Shown in pieces: positions 43,855 to 55,071 of a DNA stretch of 64,000 nucleotides. The notes below the pieces were generated by a model. That model was given only the letters and a program-made list of their open reading frames with translations, was not told where the DNA came from and did no database searches. The position numbers and the translations under genes were made by a program. The DNA comes from Pelodera strongyloides (lineage: Eukaryota > Nematoda > Chromadorea > Rhabditida > Rhabditidae), in the NCBI GenBank assembly GCA_036852015.1, contig JAANDG010000037.1:1-64000 (forward strand). The letters run 5' to 3'. Positions within the stretch are counted from its first letter, which is position 1, and each line of letters opens with the position of its first letter.

Positions 43855-46800
43855 TCAAAGTTCAACGGCGACTTCTTGATTAGCAGGAGCTGCTCCTTGA
43901 TTACTCCCTTTAGCTGAAGAGCCGGCGATTTTGGATGGCGGGGCTGGAATATGTCTTGCTTTAAGGAAATCCGTTCATAAACTATAACGTTTAGTTACAG
44001 AGTTTATCTGTGTCTGTGTTCTTACGTATGTTTACTTGTAGTGTATAGTGCTGCAATAACACAACTCTACGCAACTCCTACCTTTTGTTTGTATCTCCCA
44101 ATCGTATGGATATTCCTGAAGTTTATTCTTTGTAATAACTTCCCGCATCCTACTTTCTAAGTGCGCGTAGTCCGGCGTATCGTAGTACCTAAAGCAAGTT
44201 ACACAGCAAAGTAGGCATCAAAATCGAAAGCAAAGTATGCGATACTCATGATGTCACTCTACTCTTTCTTCCTTAACAACTTACCGTAATGAATCTATAT
44301 ACTTCATAATAAGTATATATTCCCTCGGACAGCCTCCAAATAGCTCTTGAAGACCAGTTCCACGGCATGACTCTTTGTAGCTGTAAAATTGTTTGAATGC
44401 TTCAATAAACTTCTATATGATGTTATCTTATGTTATCTTTGTATTAACAAATAAGTTGTTTGTTTCGGAAATGGCGGCTGTCAGACAAACAAAAGTATCG
44501 GTAGAATTACACACAGAAATAATAATTTAAAAACAAAACAGAAATTAGTGGATTCTCACCGACAAACTTCTTCCACTTTATCCAGATGTTTCCATGGAAG
44601 TCCTCCTTTCGTTAATTCAATCTAAAACTTACATAGGACAAAAGACAAAACGAAGCTGCCAACCGCAAAAAGTTGAAAGCTGGTACTGTCCTTCAGGGCC
44701 CCATGAAGAGGGCCCCGCAGTCCGCTCTGGTCTACCGAAGTAGCAATTGAACGCGAATACACATGTAAATGATAACAATGAAATACCGTTTGATAGAGCC
44801 ACGTCTCTAGATCATCTTTTCGGCACATCTCCCGCGATATGTGCGCACTTATCGCCGCATACCTGGAATTAACTAATTTTTCCAACAGATGCCGTATCTC
44901 TTGGGGCAAGGTCAGGGGAAAAAACCTAGCTGCACCTTCCGATGTGTAATGAATGAATAACAAACTAAATGTATAAGAAATATTAAAATTACCTCAACGT
45001 CCCCCGAAACCCAGCTGCCCATCGTGGTTTCCTCACTCCGCTCTCGTTATCGAGATAATGGCGACACATTCCAAAGTCAAGGATGTAAATCTAAAAATGT
45101 TTTGATTCTCTTACATCTAGTTCGGGCGTGCACGTCGTTCTTGAACCGTAAGAAGATACACTCAGACATGAAAGCACTCAAAAGCAGCCGTGCTCTATAC
45201 AACATCCTCTCAATTTTATGCCAAAAGTATGAAATAAAGAAATAAGAACAAACCCTCCGTGGATCCTCCACTCCAATTGCAAAGTTTCCCGGTTTAATGT
45301 CTCGATGAAGGAACCTGTAATTAATATTTTTATTGTGCTGTAATGTCTTTATGAAATCTTTAAGATTAACAAAGGAATGCAAAGTTACCCAATCTCGTGT
45401 ACTTCCTGCACAGCTTGCATACATTTTAATGACACAGAAACGGCACAACCAAGCGAGAATTTTTGTTTCTGTGATTCGGGAATCTGCTTGCGAACATCCT
45501 GGAAACGTATGGTACAACGTCTCTCGCCCCTGGGTACATAATGGGGTTTCCATGTATGCGATTCGCACTTGCGAAAATGACAAACCGCTGTCCATGGTCA
45601 AGTCATTTTACATGCATCATGTCAACTGCCGACCGTAACCCATGCGAATCGCACGTTTGACATGGTCCTGCAGCGAAAGTGTATCAGATCCATACAATTT
45701 GAAATAGATCCGTACTATTTTGAAATAGATCCATACTAGATCCAAAATCGCTGCGGGGCCATGTCATTTACATGGGCAGGCATTTGTCATTTTCGCAAGT
45801 GCGAATCGCAAACATGGAAACCCCATAAGGTACAACGTCTCTCTCCCATGTGGCCGTATGCGTGAACAGCGGGAACCTCCCAGTATGGGAAAATTTGTCT
45901 CTGTGTGTCTCTGATTCGTGTGATCCCTCTCTTTCTCCCACCTCCTACTGGGAGTCTGAGAGCTTCCCGGCGCGTCCGTGCGTGCATACGGACACGGGAT
46001 ACCCCCGTGACACCAGCTTGCTCGATATGGGGATTTCAAAATGAAATAACAAACTAATATACTACACTAAACAAATTATTAAAACAAACGTGCAGCGATG
46101 GTCCAACTAGAGTCATCACCACGTAATTAAATGAGCCGACTCTTCCAGCGTCTATCATGTCACAAAAATGTTGAGAACGCTTCTTTTTAGCCTGAAAGCT
46201 TGAAATTCATAACTAAAGTAGGGAAAGCATAGTCCTCAGGCCATATTCACCACTCCGATTCCCTCGGGGAAATAGTCCCTGGGGACAGAAAATAGCATTC
46301 TAATGTGAAACACGCAGAGAAAAAGACGGGGAATTCCTTGAGTGGTGAATATGGCCTCTGATTGTCATTCATGATATATTTGATGAAATATAAATAGTGA
46401 AGCATACCGCTCTTAGGACGAGCACCTCCATCTTGAGAACACGCACACTCTCCGTCGCTTTCTCCGTTTTCATAGCGTAAAAGGTACCGTTAGAGTCCTT
46501 CACCTAAACAAAGATATAAAGGAAGTATGCTAAACCCATGGTCATATTGTAAAACACAAAACCTAGCAATGTTCCATCCTTCTATTCACGAAATGTGTTG
46601 TGCTAATTGTATATCCAACAAATAACTAACCTTATACACAGCTCCAAACCCTCCCTCTCCTAATTTGCATACCATTGCCCATCCGGCCACCACATCTCCG
46701 TCCTTTAGTTTCACAATGTCCAAAGAAATCAATTGGGCTGGTGCTGAACTAATGTGTTTAGAATGTTTTGTAAACTAAATGTAAAAACGCTTTGCACCGT

Positions 46801-46935
46801 GTGAGGATGGAAGGACCCCGCATGCATGAGCGGTTTCAATATTGGAGCAGTATGTTCGCAGCCAAAGGTTCGCCATAGCAAATTAATTCACTCACCTTTT
46901 CCTCCGTTATTTGCATTGTTTCGATTGTTTGCCAT
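43855..46935 (-). CDS. CK1/TTBK-like Ser/Thr protein kinase, second gene
   Basis: Exons in coding order 46896-46935, 46631-46743, 46408-46503, 46090-46191, 45389-45498, 45254-45314, 44993-45090, 44787-44862, 44560-44621, 44285-44380, 44082-44188, 43855-43958; 354 residues. An Asn-rich start precedes GEGGFGAVYK, the Lys of YAMK, catalytic LHRDIKPGNFAIG, LDFGMCRHY and CRKDDLETW. Shares intron positions and motifs with the kinase at 9205 (FGGCPR, DYEAI/DYAHL, EYPYDWE before the tail), but ends in a short Ala/Pro/Gln tail instead of an EEKK run. Exon 2 uses the second of two AGs (TAGTTCAG). Likely member of the worm spermatogenesis-enriched TTBK-like group; substrate unknown. Confidence 0.9.
45540..45827. 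repeat. inverted-repeat element in kinase intron
   Basis: ATGGGGTTTCCATGTATGCGATTCGCACTTGCGAAAATGACAAA-type arm at 45540-45583 is mirrored at 45784-45827. A GAAATAGATCC(C/A)TACTA repeat lies between. Confidence 0.75.
46244..46365. repeat. inverted-repeat element, family G, copy 2
   Basis: CATATTCACCACTCCGATTC..GAGTGGTGAATATG, about 90 percent like 18593-18717 by eye. In a kinase intron. Confidence 0.75.
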
Positions 46936-47215
46936 ATTAATTGACGTTAGTGCAGTTTAGCACTTTATTATAAACAGGAAGAAAGTATAAAAAGTGATGC
47001 AAATGGACAAACAAGGTCATTTATAGGGAGGAAATAGAGGGGGGTCTAAAGCGTTTCAGTCAAATTTGTGGACCACACACTTTCACTGAAGAATACGTTT
47101 CAATATGGAACCATACTGTTGTTTCATCCTAACATGCCTAGCTCAAAATATCCGTGCAATATAGTTGGTGTGTCGAAATTAGCCTATTTTAGGTCAAGAG
47201 GAGAGAGGCAGAGAA

Positions 47216-47256
<41 letters not shown>

Positions 47257-47742
47257 CTACTAAAGGTATACTCACAATCCACCGTCAGTCTGTTTGACAT
47301 GGTAGATTCTGATGGGTATACGGTAGATCGTCCCCAATATATGGGACTCTGTGCGCTCTCTTAGTATGAATGAGAATCTGGGAGGTTGTTATTTTGTCTT
47401 GCAATGTTGTGGTCACAACGGAGGTGTCAAATTTATGGTAACCACCTCGTGTCGTGTGCAGAATTGCTCCCGCTCACAACATTTCAACACAAAACATGTA
47501 TTCGTTATAACCTTTGATGTCGTATCTAACCCGTTAGCTAGACAACCTTTGGCGTCCTTTGGTGTCGTATCTAACATATGGCCTATGAAGTCTTCTCTTA
47601 TAAGCAAATCGATTTCGTGTTATAGTAAGGAAAGGCAAGATTTTATTGAATAAAAATTAATCCACATTCAACGAGTGAAAACAAGAGAAAGCTGTGCTTG
47701 GGAAAAATTTATTAAATCACAGAGAAACACTTTTCACTTTGT
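46936..47742. other. intergenic, no gene seen; (GA)n tract
   Basis: A GAGA tract runs at 47197-47254. A short direct duplication (GATGTCGTATCTAAC at 47517, GGTGTCGTATCTAAC at 47560) is the only other structure noticed. Confidence 0.6.
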
Positions 47743-48621
47743 TTATTCTGCAGCAGAGAGCTTGATCACGGTTTCTCCCTTGATCTCGCAGTTGGCGGGA
47801 CCGTTGGGCTGGAAATAAATAGAATTATTGTATTGTTTGATTTCATTCCAGAACAAGCTCACTTTTTGTTGTGGTCGGCACGTGATAGAAAAGTCTACTG
47901 TGATTGAAATTGATGGGTAAACCCAATGAATATGGGCACTACCTCAGCGGCAGTGAAGACATCCTCGGCCTTCTTGCAGTCCTGGGGCACATCCACGTAC
48001 TGGATGACAAGCTTATCGGGCTTTGGCTTACCCTTCTGAAAATCTCATATTACGCTATTTGTTGTAAAGTTTGGAATGCCAAGAAAAGGTGCACATCGTT
48101 ATCCCTAACCTTGAAACGAACAAACCGAAACAAAAAGCCTGGAGAGGACAGTGACTTGTAGACAACGGAACCCATGCAGCCTTCAGTTCTCCGCCGAGTT
48201 AGGTCTAATATTAGCCTCTTTATCTTTTGCAACAAAATAAATACGAAAACGGCTTACAACGCGAGTGATGACGAGGTCGATAGTGTAGCCAATTTGAACG
48301 AGACCGAAGATCACATTCACCGAGTAGTTGGAGTTGTTAGAGGAACGGATCTGAAATAAGAATATTAGGTTAAGAGCGTATTATGCAATTAGGCTATTAC
48401 AATTATATTATTACAACTGCTCGGCATCATTGTATCACATTGGAATCAAAATTTTGTGAATATTTTAGGTTTTAGACAACCGTAGCCCTTTCTTTTTTAT
48501 CTAATTAGCTTACCTTAAAAGCCAGCATCCGATCGGTGTGGTTGATAATCTTATGCTTTGAAACACCTCCGGCAGCAGAAATGGGACATGATGGAGGCTC
48601 GATAGTTAGTTCAACACCCAT
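47743..48621 (-). CDS. SSP-type MSP-domain sperm protein
   Basis: Exons 48514-48621, 48258-48350, 47943-48035, 47743-47808; 119 residues. Opens MGVELTIEPPSCPISAAGGV, then HKIINHTDRMLAFKIRSSNN, YSVNVIFGLV, DLVITRV, KGKPKPDKLVIQYVDVP and VFTAAE. These follow strand by strand the nematode sperm-specific SSP proteins (single MSP domain, about 107-120 residues). MSP-domain proteins act in cytoskeletal assembly or signalling of amoeboid sperm; SSP roles are not well defined. All exons are phase 0. A double GATA site (AGATAAGAT, 49237-49245) lies about 620 bp upstream; GATA factors drive sperm-gene transcription in C. elegans, but the distance makes relevance uncertain. Confidence 0.85.
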
Positions 48622-49562
48622 TATTCACTATCTGAATACTACGACAGTGTGAAGGTAGAATACCAGTATTTGATGAAATTTGCATGTCGAAGCTTAATTC
48701 TAATTCAGTAAATGGGAATCAGTGTACCAAAATATGCGTTTTATAGAAACTCCAGGGGTGCAAAACAGTGAAAACAGACACGTACTTGTGCTGATAGTTA
48801 AAAAGTTAAGGTTAGACCCGTCTTCGCAAGAGAATGTAGTTATTTTGATGTAGTAGCCAATACTGCAGTTCAATTGTAGCTTACATATAGTCTGATTGTC
48901 TGATAGGTTATCTGTAATCGACAACACTTATTTTAGTGTGCTTGTACAGTGACCTACTTTTCACTTCTGCAGACTCTCACTCTTATATATCACACGGCTT
49001 TGGAACCACCAGTTTCAGTTTTTTGATACATTTCATTTAACAGCTAAAAAGAAGTAATTTGCATTTATCCTTATCAAACAGCGTGTAAATCATTGGCAAT
49101 GTATTTTTCTCTTGAACATTTGTTGTTGCGTTCTAGTTTTTGACCACGAAATTTCAAAAATGTGCCCCAATTCCGAAAATCAAAATAAAGTTCAATTTCC
49201 ATCAGGAACCTTTCACAAACGTCACTTTCACTGCTAAGATAAGATTAAGGTGATCTCATTTGGTTCAGGTGCTTGTCAGCTTTTTCGATAACTTTTTGTA
49301 TAAATCTCGTTTGCTCTTATAACCCCACTTTCTCCAGAGCTAAACGAAAAGGTGTGGGAAACAAATGACTCGTATTTTCAGTACAACACCAGAAATTAGT
49401 TTCTCTTTTCTACCTTGTCAACGGCCAAACTATTCTGTGCAAGAGCAAGATAGTTAATTCCGAGTAACTAGGGTTCTTGTCGCCGTTGAAAAAGCGCATT
49501 CTTCACTGTCGATCATTTAAAAAAAAGTTTACTTATTACTTGCTCACCGTTTACTTTTCAGA

Positions 49563-51922
49563 ATGTATATGTATATCCCTGTTCGAATAATTCACGTACT
49601 CTCGACCTTTTTACTATTTGTATGCTTCTGTTTGTCGATGTACGCCTTAGAACACTTTAATATTACAAACATTGATCTCATAAGCAAATTCTCTGAAGGC
49701 AAACCACATCCGGTAAGTTTCAGGATTTACAAACACCTAATACTAATTTTGTCCAAAAAAAAGAAGGCATGTGACCTAGCTCAGGGCCCAGCATACATTC
49801 AAGAAAATAATAAGAACGTTTCTATGCTCATTTAAAACTAATCTGTCCTTTCTACCTTCTTAATTAGTTTCGGTTCTAATTTGGAATTTTTCAGTATTTC
49901 GAAGCTTTCCCGTGGCGTATTGTGGAGACCGATATATGTACAGATGGCGTTGATGTGTTGATTGTAGTGCATACTGCAGTACAGTATCACAATAAGAGAA
50001 GTGCCATAAGGGACACCTACGCACAGATGAAATGGTACTTCAAGGTACATCTTGAGTGTTTATCTTGTTTAAAATTGTAATTTTTATCCTTCCGATCTTA
50101 CAATTAGAAGTCAAACACATCCATTCACAAAGCAATTACAGTTATTTTCAGTTTAGATACCGTGTAATCTTTGTTGTGGGCCGGCTAAAGAACGACGTAG
50201 GAAATGAACTTTTGGACCAAGAAAGCTATTTTCATCGTGATATTATCCAGCAGGAGTTTGCCGATGACTACAAAAATATGACTATCAAGGTATATTTCTT
50301 TGGTATGCCTAATTCGGAACAGAACCTCATCATAGAACATCAAGAATGTTTCTGGTGGGCTTTGACTTAGCCGCTAGACAAGTCACGGTTACTATTCAGG
50401 AACGTCCATAGTAAATGAACACTGACGAATCAAGGAACGTTCAGAGGTTCGGGTCTATAAAAAAAGAGGTTCGGGTCTATAAAAACCACACCCGGGAGAG
50501 GACTAAGAAACTAGTAACGGTTAAGATTCGGAGGTATAGACGCCCATTTCGTATTTCCTATTTCAGAATCTGTCATGGCTTCGTTACGTTCGCGATTTTT
50601 GCGGGAATGTTCCATATATTCTCAAACTGGACGGTGTGTTTCTAATATTTAAAATCTTTCTAAGTGTCCTATACATCGTAACAATCAATAAATGAATAAA
50701 TATTTTGCGCCTGAGACAGTGAAGTTTTTTATTTTAGACGATGTTCTTCCGAATATCTTCGAGGTATTCAAGGAAATACACACAAATACAAGGTTTGTTT
50801 AATTATTTTCAAATGATCATTACTTGCAGTGTAATATGGTGCAGTGATTCTTAGTTTTCTGTATTTATTTTTGTTCATTATTTTCCAAATTAATAAAATA
50901 CTTTCTAGAGTTCAACAACCTCTAACATTCACGTGCTTTCTCTATGGAAGGAAGGAGGCTGTGAGAGAAAAGAGTAGTCCTTGGTTAGTACCTTTTTTTA
51001 ATTAATTGCATATATATAGATGTCTTAGAAATACTACAAGTTCGCATATCAAAGTAAAGAGTTTATTGCATTGTCCAAAATAGCCAAATCCAATATATAT
51101 TACCAGACGGCTACGTCGCCAGGCCCCTTTTCATACTTTTACGTCTGTTGTAACGTAGATGAAAATCTCTACAAATGACAACATGCATCTTCGTTTACTA
51201 CATGAGATTATTTTAATTTGAGCGGCGGCACTCTTTTATATCCAAAGCGGTACAATTTATTTGAACTATACTTCCGTAACGTGAGTGTTAGCGCACACTA
51301 CAGTTACTCTTTTATATAATACGTTTCTCAGGTATGTTGCGGCAGAAGCACATCCCGGTGAATATTGGGAAGACTACTGTAGCGGACCAGCCTATTTGCA
51401 AACTGCCGATACCGTAGTACCAATACTTGAGCAGATACGCAACCACTCTTATTATTCGTCCGTATGTTACTCCATTCATTTCAGAGTGAAATTCTGACGA
51501 AAATCCTAGCGATCCAGTGGCAATCTATCTGCTTTTCCAAAATCGTAATTTTAGGTTGATGACGCTTTCATGACGGGCATGATTCGCACAGAGATCGGAG
51601 CTCAACTAAATGGCGAGTGGACAGGGAGGTAGGAAAATTTTTGTTGAATAATCTTTGTTGAATAAGAAAGGATCTCTCTGAAACACATAATTTCAGGTAC
51701 AACTACGTTCCGGAGCGGACTGCAGAACTAATGATGGACAAGAAAGTCTGGTTCGGCTATTATCCCTCTCCTGAAGAAATGCGAATAATTTGGAGCAACC
51801 TCACATCTTTATATGACGAATCACAAATAAATTACCCTAGGTTACCAACTCGGACATCTAGTAAAAGTCTGCATAATAATTCGGGAATAAGCACAAATTA
51901 TCAGTCAAACAGTACTTTATGA
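49563..51922 (+). CDS. GT31-family glycosyltransferase (beta-1,3-galactosyltransferase-like)
   Basis: Exons 49563-49712, 49895-50044, 50152-50289, 50567-50633, 50738-50792, 50909-50983, 51332-51461, 51555-51628, 51697-51922; 354 residues. Short cytoplasmic end and a membrane anchor (IIHVLSTFLLFVCFCLSMYAL) give type II Golgi topology. Family motifs: RSAIRDTY, YRVIFVVGR, the metal-binding LDDDV, WEDYCSGPAYLQ and VDDAFMTG (the usual EDV becomes DDA). Transfers a UDP-sugar to a lumenal acceptor; the specific sugar cannot be told. The exon 7 acceptor is about 8 bp beyond the end of a family D repeat (51105-51324). A TTTTCAG acceptor one base before the ATG suggests trans-splicing. C-terminus is Ser/Thr/Asn-rich and lies beyond the catalytic core. 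Confidence 0.85.
51105..51324 (+). repeat. dispersed repeat D, copy in GT31 gene
   Basis: ACCAGACGGCTACGTCGCC to TTACTCTTTTATATAATACG; closest to the copy at 16506 (shared CTTCCGTAACG, CACACT(A/T)CAGTTACTCTT). Confidence 0.85.
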
Positions 51923-52653
51923 GCATAAATATATTGCGAAGGTTATAGGAAATGTTCTTTCACTAATATATTATCAGACGCAGATGACATGAATGTAGAA
52001 GACGTTCTCATTGAATTTCATGCATGTGTACATCAAATGAATAAATAAATCATTTGCTCTAATGACAACCCCCCCCACACTCCTTTCTCAAATTTACAAT
52101 AAATTTCTATAAATAATTTGACACATCTTCATTTATAATTTGTCATAAAAGTCACACTTCGACAGTAATTAAATTACAGTAAATAAACTACTTATCCGCC
52201 TCACTAGGGAACGCCACAATAATGCAACATAGGCACCGTGTTTGATACGATCGCTGTGGGACCAATAAAATCTGCAGAGAAATGCACTTTCGCACAGGTT
52301 TCGCATTTTGAGCACGGATCTTTTTTTGTTGGATTCAGTTTATGTTTTCGACCGTTTTATTGTTGTTTTCCTTTTATCGTTTGTTCTCCATTTTGTTCGT
52401 ACATCTGGGAGTAACACTAACCACTAACGGCTGCTCCTCTCATAGTATATGGCACAGAGTTAATTTAAACAAACTTTTTATGTGCTAAGAACGTAGTCAA
52501 CTTATAATATTGCTTCTCTCCTTCGATCTTCAATATAATCATAGTCTGCGGCTTTTTTTGTTTGTGTATTACCTTGCTTTACCTGGTTTGTTATCACTTT
52601 TATTAAAGTTTTCTTAATTAATAAGAAAAGTGAGTGGTTTAATTTTTGCAGGT
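51923..52653. other. intergenic, no gene seen
   Basis: AT-rich, with a C8 run at 52070 and several AATAAA sites after the GT31 gene. Confidence 0.6.
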
Positions 52654-54551
52654 ATGGGTAACCAGTACGTGAAGCCGGAGCGTCTTGGCAACTCCCCATA
52701 TACCCGCTCGGGTCTTCCACCACCTCCTCTTGCCAAGAAGAGTGGATCAGACAAGCCATCCCATAGGTACCTCTATCTATATCGCGCCTTCAATTTGAAT
52801 TAACAATTTTTTAGTTAACTTTGTTCTCCCTCCTTCCAAAGATGGATATGGGTTTGTTAATGTATTGTTGTTTTTTTAAGAATCAATGATCCAATGTCTC
52901 TGGAACTTCACATGGCTGACGAACGCGTCAGGGCTGCAGGTCTGACTCCAGCGGAGAGGGAATGGAGAGCTAAGTGGCTCCATGTATGTTTCATTAACGG
53001 AACCTTGTTTTTTCATGTTGTGCTGATATTACTGCCGATCGAAACAATTAAAGAATAAGTCTCTCATCGTTTTTTATGGTGGTGGTTTAGCATTCGTAAG
53101 GGCTGAGTACCGGAGTACCGAGTGAATGAATATGATGTCTAAAAAACATAAGCCGTTAAAAAAATTCCTGCCTATCTCTGTATACATATATCCAAAGTGA
53201 ATAGAAAAATTCATCATGGTTCAAGGTTCAATTGAACATTTTTTTCCAGCGGTTCTAGTTTCTTCACAACTGGATTCTCAGACGGTCATCTAACTTGTTT
53301 TAGGATCAAAATCTGCACCCAGATGAGCCAATTGTTGTCGACGCCGTCCACAGACAGCTGAACCCCATAAGGACGTTGTACAGGTTAGATCCTACAATGT
53401 CGATAGTACACACCATTATATTGTCAGATATTAATTACTATCATTGCATATCAATTGTCGATGTTTCGTGTAGCAGGTATACTGAGGTACACGTTTATTC
53501 CGCCTTTCTGTGTTTAGATACCCCTGGGACAAACTCTACATTCACTGGCTAAAGCCCACCTTTGGAGTGTATTATGGTTAGTTCGTTAGTTGTGATTGTT
53601 ATTTGAGATTTTTAAATAAACGTAGTATTTTCGCAAATATAGGACGAGGTGAGAGAGTCCAAGGGCCATGTGGTACTCCAAGGTGCCAATGTCGCCTAGC
53701 AGTGATTACATTATTGTTTGAGACTTCAATGAATGGTGTGCACAGTGGTTGCACAAGATGAGGGAAGTAGGAAAGGACTGCAAGGAAAGGTAGTCGAAAA
53801 ATGACTTTTGGCACATTTGCTTCTTGTTTCAGGAACTGCCGCCCGTGTTACCATTCCCAAGGTTCTCATTGCTTTCACTGTCATCCAGGTAAGAATTAGA
53901 ATTTCATGCGAAACGTTTAATAATAATAATAATAATTTATTGACACATTATATAAAATGTGTTACGTTATATATTATATAAAACGTTTCACGTTTGTGTT
54001 TGTGGGGTGTCACGTGTTCTATTACATGCGTCATCCCATGCCGTCCACTTACAGTTGTGTTTCACTTGTGTGATGTGCAGTAGTTTAGTTGTTCCTTTGC
54101 CAGGCTAATGAAAGAACGTGGTTATTGGGATATGTTTCATGTTTCGATCGGTGCAACAATTTTATATTACGGGTAGTTTATTTTCCATTCTCTTTAGGCC
54201 GCCTACTACTACTGGAAGTACGAGGTGAAGGACTGGGCCCATCTGAGAGGAATTGAGACTATGCCCCAGAAGGAGACCGTCTGGAATGGAGCACAGATCG
54301 AACAACGCTACCCAGGACTTCAGGTTAGTCATATTGATGAATAATTAAAAAGTTGGACGGCAGTTAACACTCATTTATTTCCCGTTATGATCAGTTTCTT
54401 TTTTTCTAAAGTGATCTAAGCTATTTGTAAATGTTCTGTTGTTCTTCAGGAGAAGGGTCTGTCGAACCCTGCGAAGTACGACTACTACACTCCAACTTTC
54501 GAGAAGAGAACCGCCTTGTTGGACGTCGGATCAACCTCCCGCCCTTGGTAG
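52654..54551 (+). CDS. mitochondrial complex I accessory subunit, NDUFB6-like
   Basis: Exons 52654-52766, 52881-52983, 53304-53383, 53518-53576, 53833-53888, 54198-54323, 54450-54551; 212 residues. The stretch EREWRAKWLHDQNLHPDEP matches the R-x-W-L-x-D-Q-x-L-x-P-x-E-P signature of metazoan NDUFB6 (B17). It is followed by a PWDKLYIHWLKP region and one membrane helix (VLIAFTVIQAAYYYWKYEV). Inner-membrane subunit of the NADH:ubiquinone oxidoreductase membrane arm. Longer at both ends than the vertebrate protein (about 128 residues), as is common in worms. A TTTTTGCAG acceptor three bases before the ATG suggests spliced-leader addition, possibly as a downstream operon gene after the GT31 gene (730 bp apart, long for an operon). 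Confidence 0.75.
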
Positions 54552-55071
54552 ATTCACGTATGGGTCTTCGTTTATATGTACTGCTGATTTGTCGACCTAT
54601 GTACCATTGCCTAGTCTAATGCTGACACTAAAGGGTGCATGCAGGTTTAGTGAGTTGCGTACAGTGAACGAATTTATTCAGCGTTTTTTTGGTTTGCAGG
54701 CGTTTTGCCTCCTTGTATAGGGTATGAATTTATAGTGTAAGTAGAATTTAGAAGTCTTTATAAATATTAATATATGGTATGTCATGTCGTTTACGACTTC
54801 TGTTTATCGTTGTACTATTTTTAAGGAACACGAATCAGCGATGCTCAATAAAAGGTTCCCCTAATGTATAGTTCTGTTTATTTTTAATTATGCAGGTTTC
54901 GACCGCTTGTCATCTAACTATCATTTCTATTTTACGGTTGCCTTTTTCTCGAATGTTTTAACGTATGTATTCTTTTATTGTTCGCCATTTGTGTTGTGGT
55001 TTTGTTCTCCGTTCTCATTTTCTCATTCCGTTGGTTTCAGCTAATATTGACAGTTGTGTTCACTCTGTTGA
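54552..55071. other. intergenic, no gene seen
   Basis: Contains an AATAAA at 54847 and a TTTCAG acceptor at 55035-55040, 31 bp before the next ATG, a plausible trans-splice site. Confidence 0.55.
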
